This document shows, one piece after another, positions 41,630-49,746 of a stretch of 54,996 bases of DNA. Source of the DNA: CAYVOX01 sp964453035 (GTDB taxonomy: Bacteria > Chloroflexota > Anaerolineae > Anaerolineales > Anaerolineaceae); NCBI GenBank assembly GCA_964453035.1, contig CAYVOX010000005.1, positions 1-54,996 of the forward strand, written 5' to 3'. Under the pieces are notes generated by a model, which saw nothing but the letters and a program-made list of their open reading frames with translations, made no database searches and had not been told where the DNA came from. The translations under genes were made by a program, and so were the position numbers. Each line of letters starts with the position of its first letter. Position 1 is the first letter of the stretch.

Positions 41630-43549
41630 CTATTTTACATGATAAGGCACTTCAACCACGATGATATTGGTCCGGTTGAGCAGCACTTCTCGCAGGGTTT
41701 CGGCGGTGCGGGTGTGCAGCAGATTGCTGAAAGTGGACTTGGAGATGAACTGCGGCACGACGATGGTGATGACCTCATTTGGCCCGACAACGCGTTCGAG
41801 GTGCTCCAGGTACTCTACCAGCGGTTCAATCAGCAATCGGTAAGGCGAGTTGAGGATCACCATGCGGATGCCGTCGCCCCAGTTTTCCCATTTCGTTTGG
41901 ATTTTTTCGGCTTCCTGCGGTTCGACGGAAACGTGAACGGCGGTGATATCGCTGGAAAGGGTGCGGGCAAAGCGCAGGCCCACCAGGCTACCCTGGTGAA
42001 CGCCGCCCAGCAGCAGCAGCACGCGGTTGCGCTTGATGCGCGGGGTTTCGTTGAAGTGATCGAGCGAAAGCTGGTTTGCCAGGTTTTTGTAATGGCGGTG
42101 AATGGTGTAAAAGCCGCCAACCAGCACAGGCACCAGGATGACCACAAACCAGGCGCCATCCGCAAATTTGGTGATGGCAAATACTACCAGCACCACCACC
42201 GTGCAAACGGCGCCGAAGCCGTTAAGCAGCATTTTGGACAACCAACCTTTATCAGGTTTTACAACAGAACCACGCTCCCTCAAGGTCTGACCGGACTTGA
42301 GTTGGCCCGACTTCCACCAGCGGCGTGCCATACCGGTTTGGGAAAGGGTGAACGACAGAAAAACGCCGATGGCGTAGAGGGGAATGAGGCGGGTGGTGCT
42401 GGCGTCGAAAATAATGATCAGGATGCTGGAAATGACCGCCAGGGCTACAATGCCGGTGGAATAAACCAGCCGGCTGCCGCGGTAGGTGAGCTGGCGGGGG
42501 AGGAATCCGTCGCGCGCCACCAGCGCGCCCAGGCGAGGAAAATCGGCAAAGGCGGTGTTGGCTGCCATGATTAAGATGACGGACGTAGCCGAGAGCATCA
42601 TCAGGTACAGCGCGCCGCGCCCATCAAACACGGTGCGCGCCAGCTGCGAGAAGATGGTTTCTTCTTCGGAGGGCAGCGTGCCGACTGCGTTTGAAAGCAC
42701 CGCGATACCCACCAGGAATGACCCCAGGATGAGTGACATCCAGATGAGGGTGGTGCCGGCGTTCTTGCTGCGCGGCTCCTTGAAGGCGGTAATGCCGTTG
42801 GAGATGGCTTCAACGCCGGTGAGGGCGGTGGTGCCGCTGGCAAAGGCTTTTAGCAGCAGGAAGGCGGTCATCGGTTGAACCACGGCATGGGTGAGCATAT
42901 CCTGGGGCGGATCAACCACCATGCCCAGAGAACCGGTGAGGTAACGAAAAACGCCCACCACCACCGTGATGAGCATCATCACCAGGAAAAAATAGGTGGG
43001 GATGGCGAAGGTGATGCCGGATTCTCTCACCCCGCGCAGGTTGATCAGCATGATAAAGAGAATTACTGCCACGCAAATCCACACCCGGTAGGGGAATAAA
43101 TCCGGATAGGCTGAAACGATTTGCGCCACGCCCGAAGAGACCGAGACGGAGACAGTCAGGATGTAATCGGTCAGCAGCGCCGCGCCGGCGGTTTGGGCGG
43201 GTAATTCCCCCAGGTTATCTCTGGCAACGATGTAAGCGCCGCCCCCGCTCGGGTAGGCGTGGATGGTCTGCTCGTACGAGAGGGTGACAATCGCCAGGAG
43301 AGCCACGATGGCAAAGACGATGGGGATGGAATACGAAAGCGCTCCGGTTCCGGCAGCGATGAGGATGATGAGCGCTTCCTGGTTGGAGTAGGCGGTGGAG
43401 GAAAGCGCATCCGAGGCGAAAACGGCCAGCCCGACCAGTTTACCTACCGTCTGGTGGGGGGCATCGGCGGTGGCCAGCGGTTTGCCAATAAATAGGCGGC
43501 TGAGTGAAAAGGGAACCCTGGTAGAGGTTCGTTCAAAGGTAGTTGACAT
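41630..43549 (-). CDS. kimA: KimA-type high-affinity potassium importer (APC superfamily)
   Basis: About 639 residues. Twelve helices: LVGLAVFASDALSSTAYSNQ, SYEQTIHAYPSGGGAYIVAR, ASGTTALTGVEAISNGITAF and SATSVILIMAANTAFADFPR. A cytosolic C-terminal Usp-like domain follows (RVLLLLGGVHQGSLVGLRFA, VISVP-like region ITIVVPQFISKS). In Bacillus KimA is a K+/H+ symporter controlled by c-di-AMP. Here kdpD-like and kdpE-like genes follow at once, implying two-component control. No ydaO riboswitch consensus was seen upstream by eye. Confidence 0.88.
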   Translation of the reverse strand: MSTTFERTSTRVPFSLSRLFIGKPLATADAPHQTVGKLVGLAVFASDALSSTAYSNQEALIILIAAGTGALSYSIPIVFAIVALLAIVTLSYEQTIHAYPSGGGAYIVARDNLGELPAQTAGAALLTDYILTVSVSVSSGVAQIVSAYPDLFPYRVWICVAVILFIMLINLRGVRESGITFAIPTYFFLVMMLITVVVGVFRYLTGSLGMVVDPPQDMLTHAVVQPMTAFLLLKAFASGTTALTGVEAISNGITAFKEPRSKNAGTTLIWMSLILGSFLVGIAVLSNAVGTLPSEEETIFSQLARTVFDGRGALYLMMLSATSVILIMAANTAFADFPRLGALVARDGFLPRQLTYRGSRLVYSTGIVALAVISSILIIIFDASTTRLIPLYAIGVFLSFTLSQTGMARRWWKSGQLKSGQTLRERGSVVKPDKGWLSKMLLNGFGAVCTVVVLVVFAITKFADGAWFVVILVPVLVGGFYTIHRHYKNLANQLSLDHFNETPRIKRNRVLLLLGGVHQGSLVGLRFARTLSSDITAVHVSVEPQEAEKIQTKWENWGDGIRMVILNSPYRLLIEPLVEYLEHLERVVGPNEVITIVVPQFISKSTFSNLLHTRTAETLREVLLNRTNIIVVEVPYHVK

Positions 43550-43660
43550 GACTCTTGCTTCTCTGGTTCATAAAAATTACCGCGCAGAGCGGCAACTGTG
43601 GGTTATACCTGAGAAGCGGCGAGAAATTGTCAATATCCTGGCAAAAAACCGGGCGGGAAT

Positions 43661-43679
43661 GTCAAGAAAGCGTCAAGAA
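43661..43679 (-). promoter_or_regulatory. Possible response-regulator operator upstream of kimA
   Basis: GTCAAGAA occurs twice with 11-bp spacing (43661 and 43672 on the plus strand), the repeat distance typical of OmpR/KdpE-family sites. On the minus strand it reads TTCTTGAC twice, upstream of a TTGACA (about 43626-43631) and a TATAAC, whose mutual spacing of about 20 bases is long for a promoter. Assignment to KdpE is inference. Confidence 0.4.
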
Positions 43680-43688
43680 GGTGGAAAC

Positions 43689-44762
43689 TCAGGCCAGGTT
43701 GTAGGCTGCCAGCAGCATCAGGGTGAGTCCCTGCCCGTAGAGGGTGGGGTAGCGCGAAAGCTGGTTGTATTCCTCAATGGTGTGCATGATGGGCGTGCCG
43801 CCCGAAACGCCGGTCACTTCACCCTGCGGCGTGATGACCTGCAAAAGCCCGGTGACGGCCCTTTCGACGGCGGGCAGATAGCTTGCCGGCAGCAGCCCGC
43901 GCTGAACGGCTTTGAGCACACCGCAGGCGATGCCGGCTGTGCCCGAGGATTCCTGGTAGAAGGCGGGCCGGTCCATCACCGTGTGCCAGAGCCCGTTTTC
44001 AGCCTGGAAGTCCAGCAGCCCATCCACCAGCCGCCGGTAGCGCGTGAGGATCTCCGCCGGGGGCGCTTCCAGTTCTTCCGTTTCGGCCAGGATCAGCGGT
44101 GTCGCCAGGGTGATCCAGGCATTGCCACGCGTCCAGCGGGCGCCGGATTTGTGATTTTTAGCGGCGCAGTCGTAGCCGTGGAAAAGAACGCCGGTTTTGG
44201 GGTCCTGCAGCAGCTGAAGGTGCAGCAAAAGCTGGTTGAGGGCTTCGCGTGCCAGGGTTGCATCGCCCGCCAGGCGCGCAAGACGCGCCAGGAACAGCAC
44301 CGCCATGAAGATCGTATCCGCCCACACCTCTTCGGTGAGCCCGGCGCCGTGCTGCAGCGCGCCGCTGGAGGTGCGCAAGGCGTTTTGCACAATCCACTGA
44401 CCGTATTCCAGGGCGGTTTCAAAAAAATAGGGGGTGCCGGTGCGGCGGTACATATCGGGGAAGATGCCAAAAGGCGCCATCACGTTGACGTGCTGGAATT
44501 TGCGGGCTTTGTGGCGGTTGCGCTCCACCCACGCCACCAGGTAAGCCAGCACGTCCTCTCTGCGGGAGGCGGCAAAGTATTCGGAGATGGCTATCACGGC
44601 CACCCCCGGGCACCAATCCCAGGCGTTGATCTCCATGCCCCAAGAGGCCGGGTTGACGTCCACGCTGGCTGCCAGCGCGGTTTGCCCACTGTGTTCGCGG
44701 ATCATGGTGCTGTAAACCCGGTCGGCGGTGGATTGGATTTCGGATTTATCTGGGGTTGGCAT
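43689..44762 (-). CDS. GH88/GH105-type unsaturated uronyl hydrolase
   Basis: About 357 residues, an (alpha/alpha)6 barrel. Family marks: SVDVNPASWGMEINAWDWCP, VMAPFGIFPDMYRRTG, EEVWADTIFMAVLFLARLAR (the general-acid Asp in WxDxxFM), HGYDCA, RGNAWITLA and QESSGTAGIACGV. It removes unsaturated galacturonyl or glucuronyl ends from pectin or other uronic acid oligosaccharides. No signal peptide, so it is cytosolic. Start at 44762 with AGGAG upstream. No pectate lyase or sugar transporter is nearby. Confidence 0.85.
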   Translation of the reverse strand: MPTPDKSEIQSTADRVYSTMIREHSGQTALAASVDVNPASWGMEINAWDWCPGVAVIAISEYFAASRREDVLAYLVAWVERNRHKARKFQHVNVMAPFGIFPDMYRRTGTPYFFETALEYGQWIVQNALRTSSGALQHGAGLTEEVWADTIFMAVLFLARLARLAGDATLAREALNQLLLHLQLLQDPKTGVLFHGYDCAAKNHKSGARWTRGNAWITLATPLILAETEELEAPPAEILTRYRRLVDGLLDFQAENGLWHTVMDRPAFYQESSGTAGIACGVLKAVQRGLLPASYLPAVERAVTGLLQVITPQGEVTGVSGGTPIMHTIEEYNQLSRYPTLYGQGLTLMLLAAYNLA

Positions 44763-44921
44763 GCTGCGCTCCTGAGGGGTGAGAGTTTTCTGCAATGTTG
44801 ATTTTAATGCCAATCGCGCTTTCACGAATCATCACCTGGCTCGCGCAGCACCTTCGGAGAGAGTTTGGAACCTGACGCCCTCTGCATAAAATGTCTGCAT
44901 CTCTGCACAATCCTTTAACTA

Positions 44922-44989
44922 CCGGTGAGCACCCCGCTTGACCAGTTCTGCTGTAAAATTAGAAGTATTCCATCCCTGAGGAAAAGTTA
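44922..44989 (+). repeat. 68-bp upstream block, copy 2 (kinase promoter region)
   Basis: Nearly identical over 68 bases to 32853-32920. It contains the same TGCTGTAAAAT region and GAGGAAAAG ribosome site directly before the kinase start at 44990. Upstream of 44922 the two loci diverge. Confidence 0.85.
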
Positions 44990-46636
44990 ATGGTGACCAC
45001 ACGATTCGGCAAATACCTGATCATCCGTGAGCTTGGTTCCGGGGCAACCGCAGATGTGTACCTTGCTCAAGACACCTCCCAATCCAATCAAGAGGTCGCC
45101 CTTAAGATCCTCAAGTCAGTCCTGGTTGCCGATAAGACCGCCTTTTTGCGCTTTCAACAGGAAGCCAGCATCGCCTCGCAACTTAACCACCCCAACATTG
45201 CCAACGTGCTGGAAGTTGGCGAATACGCCGGCTACTTCTACATTGCCATGCGCTATATCAACGGCGAAGCGCTCGACAAGGTGCTGAAAAAAGGCGTCCT
45301 CTCCTGGCAGATGGCGGCAAGGTTAGCCCAGCAGATTGGCTCGGCCCTTGATTACGCCCACGGTCTCGGCTTCATCCACCGGGATGTCAAACCTGCCAAT
45401 ATCATGATGACCCCCGATGGCGATTTCATTCTCACCGATTTCGGCCTGGCGCGCGCCATTGAAAATTCGGGACTGACCTCAACCGGCGCTGTTCTCGGCA
45501 CCCCATCTTATATCCCCCCCGAGGTGTGGAATACCAAGGCTGTGCCTGCCTCCGACCAGTACGCGCTGGCCTGCGTGGTTGCCGAAGCCCTCACCGGCAA
45601 ACAGGCCTTCCCCGGCACCACCTTGCAGATGGTACTTAACAACCATCTCATCACCGGTCCGGAACTCCCTGACGTATGGCCGGTTGGCGTTCCGGCCGGA
45701 GTGGGCGCGGTGCTGCAGCGCGCGCTGGATAAAGACCCCTCAAAACGTTTTCGAAAGTGCGTCCACTTTGCCACCACGCTGGTGCACGCCTCGCAAACCC
45801 CGCCTCCCCCGGCCCGTAAAGCCTTCCCAAAGGCACTGGTGGGGATCGTGATTGGCCTGATGCTGGCGGCAGCCGCCATTATCACGGTCTTGACCTTGCA
45901 AAATCAAAGCAATCAGGAAAAAACGCAGGCAACCCTCACCGCAGCCCGCGCCAACCTCGCGTTTTCCAGAACGGTCACAGCCAGCCCTAAATCTCCCACG
46001 CTTGCGCCGACAAGCCCCACCCCAGAGCCCACTAGCACCACTCCCCCTTCCACTTCAACGCAATCCCCAACCCCAACCTCGACATTCATTCCGACCAACA
46101 CCTTCACCCCAACTATTACCAAAACGCTTATTCCTACTCCGGTAATTCTCTTTGAGGACAATTTCGATAATGGTCTAGCTTCGGATTGGGTTATCAAGAG
46201 CGGTACATACTCAATAACTGATGGGAAGTTAGGTGTTCTAGGTAGTGAACCTTTGCAGATATCAATTGGAGATCAGACCTGGAAAAACTATAAGGTCAGT
46301 TTTAAAACTTACAACTGGTGGTGTTCAAGTACTGACACCAACTTTTCATTGGGTATCAGGGGATCAAGCTGGACGCACAAATTATTATTTGCCCAGGTAT
46401 TTTCTTTTTATTATGGCTGGGCAGCCCAGGATGGCCAGAATTATTCCGAGATTACCGATACCAGAATGAACCCCTGTTACTTAAAATCAAACCTTATTGA
46501 GGTTAATACCAGTGGGAATAAAATCATTTTTGATCAGACAAGTTTTATTGTTTCTGGATACGATCAAGGCGGGGTCTATCTGTGGATGAAAAGCAATATG
46601 CTGATAGACGACTTTAAAGTGGTGGTCGTCCCCTAG
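44990..46636 (+). CDS. Receptor-type Ser/Thr protein kinase with lectin-like extracellular domain
   Basis: About 548 residues. The kinase domain is nearly identical to that of 32921: GSGATADV, Lys39, HRDVKPAN (130-137), DFG, APE-like PPEV, then one membrane helix (about 278-302) and a Thr/Pro linker. From about residue 384 it has an unrelated outer domain (LFEDNFDNGLASDWVIKSGT, ISIGDQTWKNYKVSFKTYNW, ending LIDDFKVVVVP) that resembles concanavalin-type jelly-roll domains of the laminin-G/DUF1080 group. DNA for this domain is visibly lower in G+C than the kinase part, suggesting the ectodomain was acquired separately. Confidence 0.9.
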   Translation: MVTTRFGKYLIIRELGSGATADVYLAQDTSQSNQEVALKILKSVLVADKTAFLRFQQEASIASQLNHPNIANVLEVGEYAGYFYIAMRYINGEALDKVLKKGVLSWQMAARLAQQIGSALDYAHGLGFIHRDVKPANIMMTPDGDFILTDFGLARAIENSGLTSTGAVLGTPSYIPPEVWNTKAVPASDQYALACVVAEALTGKQAFPGTTLQMVLNNHLITGPELPDVWPVGVPAGVGAVLQRALDKDPSKRFRKCVHFATTLVHASQTPPPPARKAFPKALVGIVIGLMLAAAAIITVLTLQNQSNQEKTQATLTAARANLAFSRTVTASPKSPTLAPTSPTPEPTSTTPPSTSTQSPTPTSTFIPTNTFTPTITKTLIPTPVILFEDNFDNGLASDWVIKSGTYSITDGKLGVLGSEPLQISIGDQTWKNYKVSFKTYNWWCSSTDTNFSLGIRGSSWTHKLLFAQVFSFYYGWAAQDGQNYSEITDTRMNPCYLKSNLIEVNTSGNKIIFDQTSFIVSGYDQGGVYLWMKSNMLIDDFKVVVVP

Positions 46637-46846
46637 AGACTGGTCAAACCCCTGGCAATGTATTGTTTTTCTCGTCTCTATATGTAAATGAGCTACTTGC
46701 CAATCTCACTAAGGAAGGCAAGTTGCGGCAGGGTTTGTTCGCTCTTGAACACGCCCTTATGTTGCTTCTCCGAAGTCGTAGGCCAGCTTGCGCAGCACCG
46801 TGTCTCGCTCAAGCCCGCGCACTGCATGATCCGCGCGGACGGGAGG

Positions 46847-46884
46847 AGACCTGTCAGGTTTCCAAAAACCTGACAGGTCTTTTT
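46847..46884 (+). terminator. Hairpin terminator (ACCTGTCAGGT family), second copy
   Basis: AGACCTGTCAGGTTT (46847-46861) and its complement (46866-46880) form a 15-bp stem followed by TTTT. It shares its arms with 36873-36903 and lies about 210 bases after the kinase stop. Confidence 0.8.
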
Positions 46885-46903
46885 GGCAAAGGCGCCGTTT
46901 TTG

Positions 46904-46937
46904 CAGGATATCAGGATAAAAAAGAATGGACAGGATT
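46904..46937. repeat. 34-bp dispersed repeat, copy 2
   Basis: Its reverse complement (starts AATCCTG, ends GATATCCTG) aligns over 34 positions with 32633-32666, with about seven differences. Confidence 0.6.
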
Positions 46938-47022
46938 CTCTTTAAACCATTCTCGTCATCTTTGCATCCTTTTACGCTCTTCGAACTTCCCCCGCCAATT
47001 CTGTGTAGCAAATCCATTGGGT

Positions 47023-47028
47023 TATAAT
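47023..47028 (+). promoter_or_regulatory. -10 hexamer of the 47061 response regulator
   Basis: TATAAT in GGTTATAATCAG, 32 bases before the start codon. A -35 match is weak (TTCTGT, 18 bases upstream). Confidence 0.45.
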
Positions 47029-47060
47029 CAGTTCAAATCAAGCCCAAAGGTTGTGTTCAT

Positions 47061-47777
47061 TTGGAAACTGGCGCTCATCTCTCCGCAATTCGCATCCTGG
47101 TCATCGAAGACGACCCAGCCGTGGCGCGCAGCCTGCGCGACGAACTGTCCATGAACGGCTATGAAGTGGTGGTCAGCTATTCCGGCGCGGAGGGCATCCG
47201 CAGCATGCAGAAGGACCGCCCGCACCTGGTGATCCTCGATGTGCGCCTGCCGGACGGCTCCGGGTTTGATTTCTGCCGCAAGATGCGCCAGCAGGGGCTG
47301 CTGCAGCCGGTGCTGATCCTGACGGTGCAGGATGATGAGGTGGATAAGGTGCTGGGGCTGGAAATTGGCGCCGATGACTACATGACCAAGCCCTACAATC
47401 CCAAGGAACTGAACGCCCGCATCCGTGCCCTGCTGCGCCGGGCTTACGGTGAGTTCTCGCAGGCCGAGAGCCGGCTGCTGTTTGCGCAGGATTTGACGGT
47501 CGACCTCATCCGCGCCAAGGTGACGCGCGGTGGGGCGGAAATTAACCTGACGCCAACCGAGTACCGCCTTTTCACCCACCTGGTGAAGCACCCGGGCCAG
47601 GTCTTCAACCGCAACCAGTTGATCAATGCGATGTGGGGGAATGTTGCCGAGAGCGATAACGACCCGCAGGCGGTGACGGTGTACATCCGGCGCCTGCGCG
47701 AAAAACTGGAAGCCGACCCGGATCACCCGCGGCTGATTCTGACCGTGCCGGGACTGGGGTATCGCCTGGCAGCCTGA
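47061..47777 (+). CDS. OmpR-family response regulator
   Basis: About 238 residues. Receiver: IRILVIEDDPAVARSLRDEL, phospho-Asp in HLVILDVRLPDGSG, Thr in LILTVQD and Lys in DDYMTKPYNPKELNAR. Winged helix: INLTPTEYRLFTHLVKH, VTVYIRRLREKLEADP and LTVPGLGYRL. The only fitting start is TTG at 47061 (AAAGG ten bases upstream). It stands 291 bases before a five-gene run ending in a histidine kinase, its likely partner, so kinase and regulator are split by the genes they may control. Confidence 0.9.
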   Translation: METGAHLSAIRILVIEDDPAVARSLRDELSMNGYEVVVSYSGAEGIRSMQKDRPHLVILDVRLPDGSGFDFCRKMRQQGLLQPVLILTVQDDEVDKVLGLEIGADDYMTKPYNPKELNARIRALLRRAYGEFSQAESRLLFAQDLTVDLIRAKVTRGGAEINLTPTEYRLFTHLVKHPGQVFNRNQLINAMWGNVAESDNDPQAVTVYIRRLREKLEADPDHPRLILTVPGLGYRLAA

Positions 47778-47807
47778 TTGCCCGCGGAGATTGCGTAGTT
47801 CATTTTT

Positions 47808-47940
47808 GTAGGTCGGGCTTGCAGCCCGACGCACTGCTGCGTTCCCGGCGGTGGGCTTCAGGTTGCAAACCTGACCTACGTGCTGAAGCATTCATTGGCG
47901 AGTTCCACCAGCAGCAGGGTGCGTTCAAGAACGCACCCTA
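47808..47940. repeat. Cluster of intergenic palindromes
   Basis: GTAGGTC (47808) and GACCTAC (47873) enclose GTCGGGCT/AGCCCGAC (47812-47830) and CAGGTT/AACCTG (47859-47873). Next to them is a 10-bp hairpin GGGTGCGTTC/GAACGCACCC (47917-47938). The first part shares CCCGACGCACTGCTGC with 15103-15118. Such GTAGGTNGGGCT repeats are common intergenic sequences in many bacteria. The end of this interval (47980-47998) has ATTAAC and TAATAA at 11-bp spacing, a weak operator candidate. Confidence 0.65.
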
Positions 47941-48068
47941 CATTCTTTGTACCCTGCGTAAAGCAACCGGCGGGGCCAGATTAACAAACTGTAATAACGG
48001 TGAAAGCCCCCTGAAACAAAACAGGAGTATCCTTTACCATTAATCATTCTTTAATCGAGGATAGCCCT

Positions 48069-49004
48069 GTGGACCTAGACCCCTCTTCCCTGTCAGAAAC
48101 AACCGCAGAAAAGTACGCCGGAGCGCCGACCAACTTCACCCTGCTGCGCCAGGTGATCTTCCAGCCCGGACAGGCGTTTGCCAGCATCATCCATGCGGAG
48201 CGAAAGAAATCCTGGCTGTTCCCTGTGCTGGTCGTCTCCGTGCTGATTATCTGCGCGGCGCTCATCTCCACCTTTCTGACGGCAACCCCCACCACGCCGG
48301 CTGCCACGGTCAGAACCACGCAAAGCGCCGCCACCACCCGCACCGTCACCACCAACCGCGGCACCACTCAGAACAACCAGCTCCCGGGCGGGGCTCAAGG
48401 CGGCTTCCCTGGCGGCGAAATGCCCCCCGGCGGGTTCGTGGGCGGCACCTTCCCGGGCGGCGGGACGACCACCACCGGCACCACCGCCACTGGCGCCTCA
48501 ACCACGTCCTCCTCTAACATCTGGCTCTCCCTTCTGTGGCCGGTGGTCAGTTTCCTTATCACCTGGCTGTTGATTGGCGGCTTCACCAATCTCTTTTCGC
48601 TGGCGTTTGGCGGGGCAAGCCACTCGCGCATGGCGCTGGGCATTGCCGCCTGGTCCAGCATTCCCATCGGGGTGCGCAACCTGGCGCAGATTGTGTATTA
48701 CCTGGCCAGCGGCACTTCCATTCAATCCCCGGGGCTTTCTGGCTTTCTGACCAACACCAATGGCAACGCCCTGCTCATCTTCTCGCAGTTCCTGCTGGCG
48801 CGCGTGGATATTTACCTGTTCTGGCAGGTGGCCCTGCTGGCCATCGGCGTGGGCATCTGGGGAGCGCTCTCGCGCAAGAAGGCCGTGGTCATTGCCGTGA
48901 TTGTTATCGTGCTGGTGGTGCTGCTGCAATCTCTGGTGGGACTGGGCGTCAACCTGCTGGGTAACGTCAACATCAACACCAGCATGCTGCTGCGGATGAG
49001 ATAG
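48069..49004 (+). CDS. Yip1-domain membrane protein with Gly/Thr-rich loop
   Basis: About 311 residues. N-terminal NFTLLRQVIFQPGQAFASII is typical of Yip1-domain proteins. One helix (about 53-72), then a low-complexity outside loop of Thr, Gly and Pro (about 75-150), then four or five helices (LWPVVSFLITWLLIGGFTNL, LALLAIGVGIWGALSRKKAV and the final VVLLQSLVGLGVNLLG). Bacterial Yip1 proteins often sit beside ABC and permease genes; the role is unknown. GTG start with GAGG eight bases upstream. Five bases separate its stop from the ATPase gene. Confidence 0.8.
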   Translation: MDLDPSSLSETTAEKYAGAPTNFTLLRQVIFQPGQAFASIIHAERKKSWLFPVLVVSVLIICAALISTFLTATPTTPAATVRTTQSAATTRTVTTNRGTTQNNQLPGGAQGGFPGGEMPPGGFVGGTFPGGGTTTTGTTATGASTTSSSNIWLSLLWPVVSFLITWLLIGGFTNLFSLAFGGASHSRMALGIAAWSSIPIGVRNLAQIVYYLASGTSIQSPGLSGFLTNTNGNALLIFSQFLLARVDIYLFWQVALLAIGVGIWGALSRKKAVVIAVIVIVLVVLLQSLVGLGVNLLGNVNINTSMLLRMR

Positions 49005-49009
49005 CCGCG

Positions 49010-49690
49010 ATGATCTCGGTCTCAAACTTGCGCAAAACATATGTGATGGACGGCGATGTGCGCATCCAGGCGCTGGATGGGATTGACCTGAACATCACCG
49101 AGGGCGAGTTCGTCGTTGCCATGGGGCCTTCCGGCTGCGGAAAGAGCACCCTGATGCACATCATCGGCGGATTGGACCGCCCAACCTCCGGGAGGGTTGA
49201 AGTGGGCGGGTATGTTATCAACAACCTCGACGCGCACCAAATTGCCATCTACCGCCGCAAAATGATTGGATTTGTCTTCCAGGCCTTCAATCTGGTGCCC
49301 AGCATGACCGCCATCGAAAACGTGGCCCTGCCGCTGCGCCTCAACGGGGTTGCCAAAAAGGAACGCCTGCAGCGCGCTTACCAGTTGCTTTCCAAAGTGG
49401 GCATGAAAGACCGGGTTTTCCACCGCCCCACCCAGCTCTCCGGCGGGCAGCAGCAGCGTATCGCCTTCGCGCGCGCGCTGGCGCAGAACCCGCGCATCAT
49501 CCTGGCGGATGAGCCCACCGGCAACCTCGATTCTTCCAGCGGCGAGGCCATCATGGAGATGCTCGAAGAACTTAACAACAACGGGCGCACGGTCTTTGTT
49601 GTCTCGCATGACCCGCGCATGACCCGCTTCGCCTCGCAGGTCATCCAGATGCTGGATGGCCACGTGGTGATGCAGGCGCCAACCAATTAA
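49010..49690 (+). CDS. MacB/LolD-type ABC transporter ATPase
   Basis: About 226 residues. Walker A GPSGCGKST, Q-loop FVFQAFNLVPSMTAIENVAL, signature LSGGQQQRIAFARAL, Walker B IILADEPTGNLDS and H-loop VVSHDPR. This small ATPase class powers FtsX/MacB-type permeases that move lipoproteins, peptides or drugs, or work as mechanotransmitters. A matching permease lies at 51260, with a secreted CARDB protein in between. Confidence 0.95.
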   Translation: MISVSNLRKTYVMDGDVRIQALDGIDLNITEGEFVVAMGPSGCGKSTLMHIIGGLDRPTSGRVEVGGYVINNLDAHQIAIYRRKMIGFVFQAFNLVPSMTAIENVALPLRLNGVAKKERLQRAYQLLSKVGMKDRVFHRPTQLSGGQQQRIAFARALAQNPRIILADEPTGNLDSSSGEAIMEMLEELNNNGRTVFVVSHDPRMTRFASQVIQMLDGHVVMQAPTN

Positions 49691-49746
49691 CTTTGCCGAT
49701 TGATTAACTAAGGAATTCATCTTCTGATTAAACGAGGAATTACGCC

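Larger units (their letters stand above)
46637..47022. other. Intergenic interval with terminator and repeat
   Basis: Contains the hairpin terminator (46847-46884) and the dispersed repeat copy (46904-46937). On the minus strand 46757-46815 a frame reads LERDTVLRKLAYDFGEAT and stops. It looks coding-like but is short and unrecognised; it could be the end of a lost gene. Confidence 0.45.

Noticed and set aside
43550..43688. ydaO-type c-di-AMP riboswitch before kimA
   Set aside because: The 139-base gap is short and no ydaO consensus was recognised on the minus strand.
46757..47017. 86-codon minus-strand frame ending LRKLAYDFGEAT
   Set aside because: Only its last 20 residues look coding-like, and the rest runs through the hairpin and dispersed repeat. 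Possible gene remnant, but not supportable as a gene.
48039..48057. ATTAATCA and TTTAATCG at 11-bp spacing before the Yip1 gene
   Set aside because: It overlaps the ribosome site region of the GTG start, too close to be a normal upstream operator.
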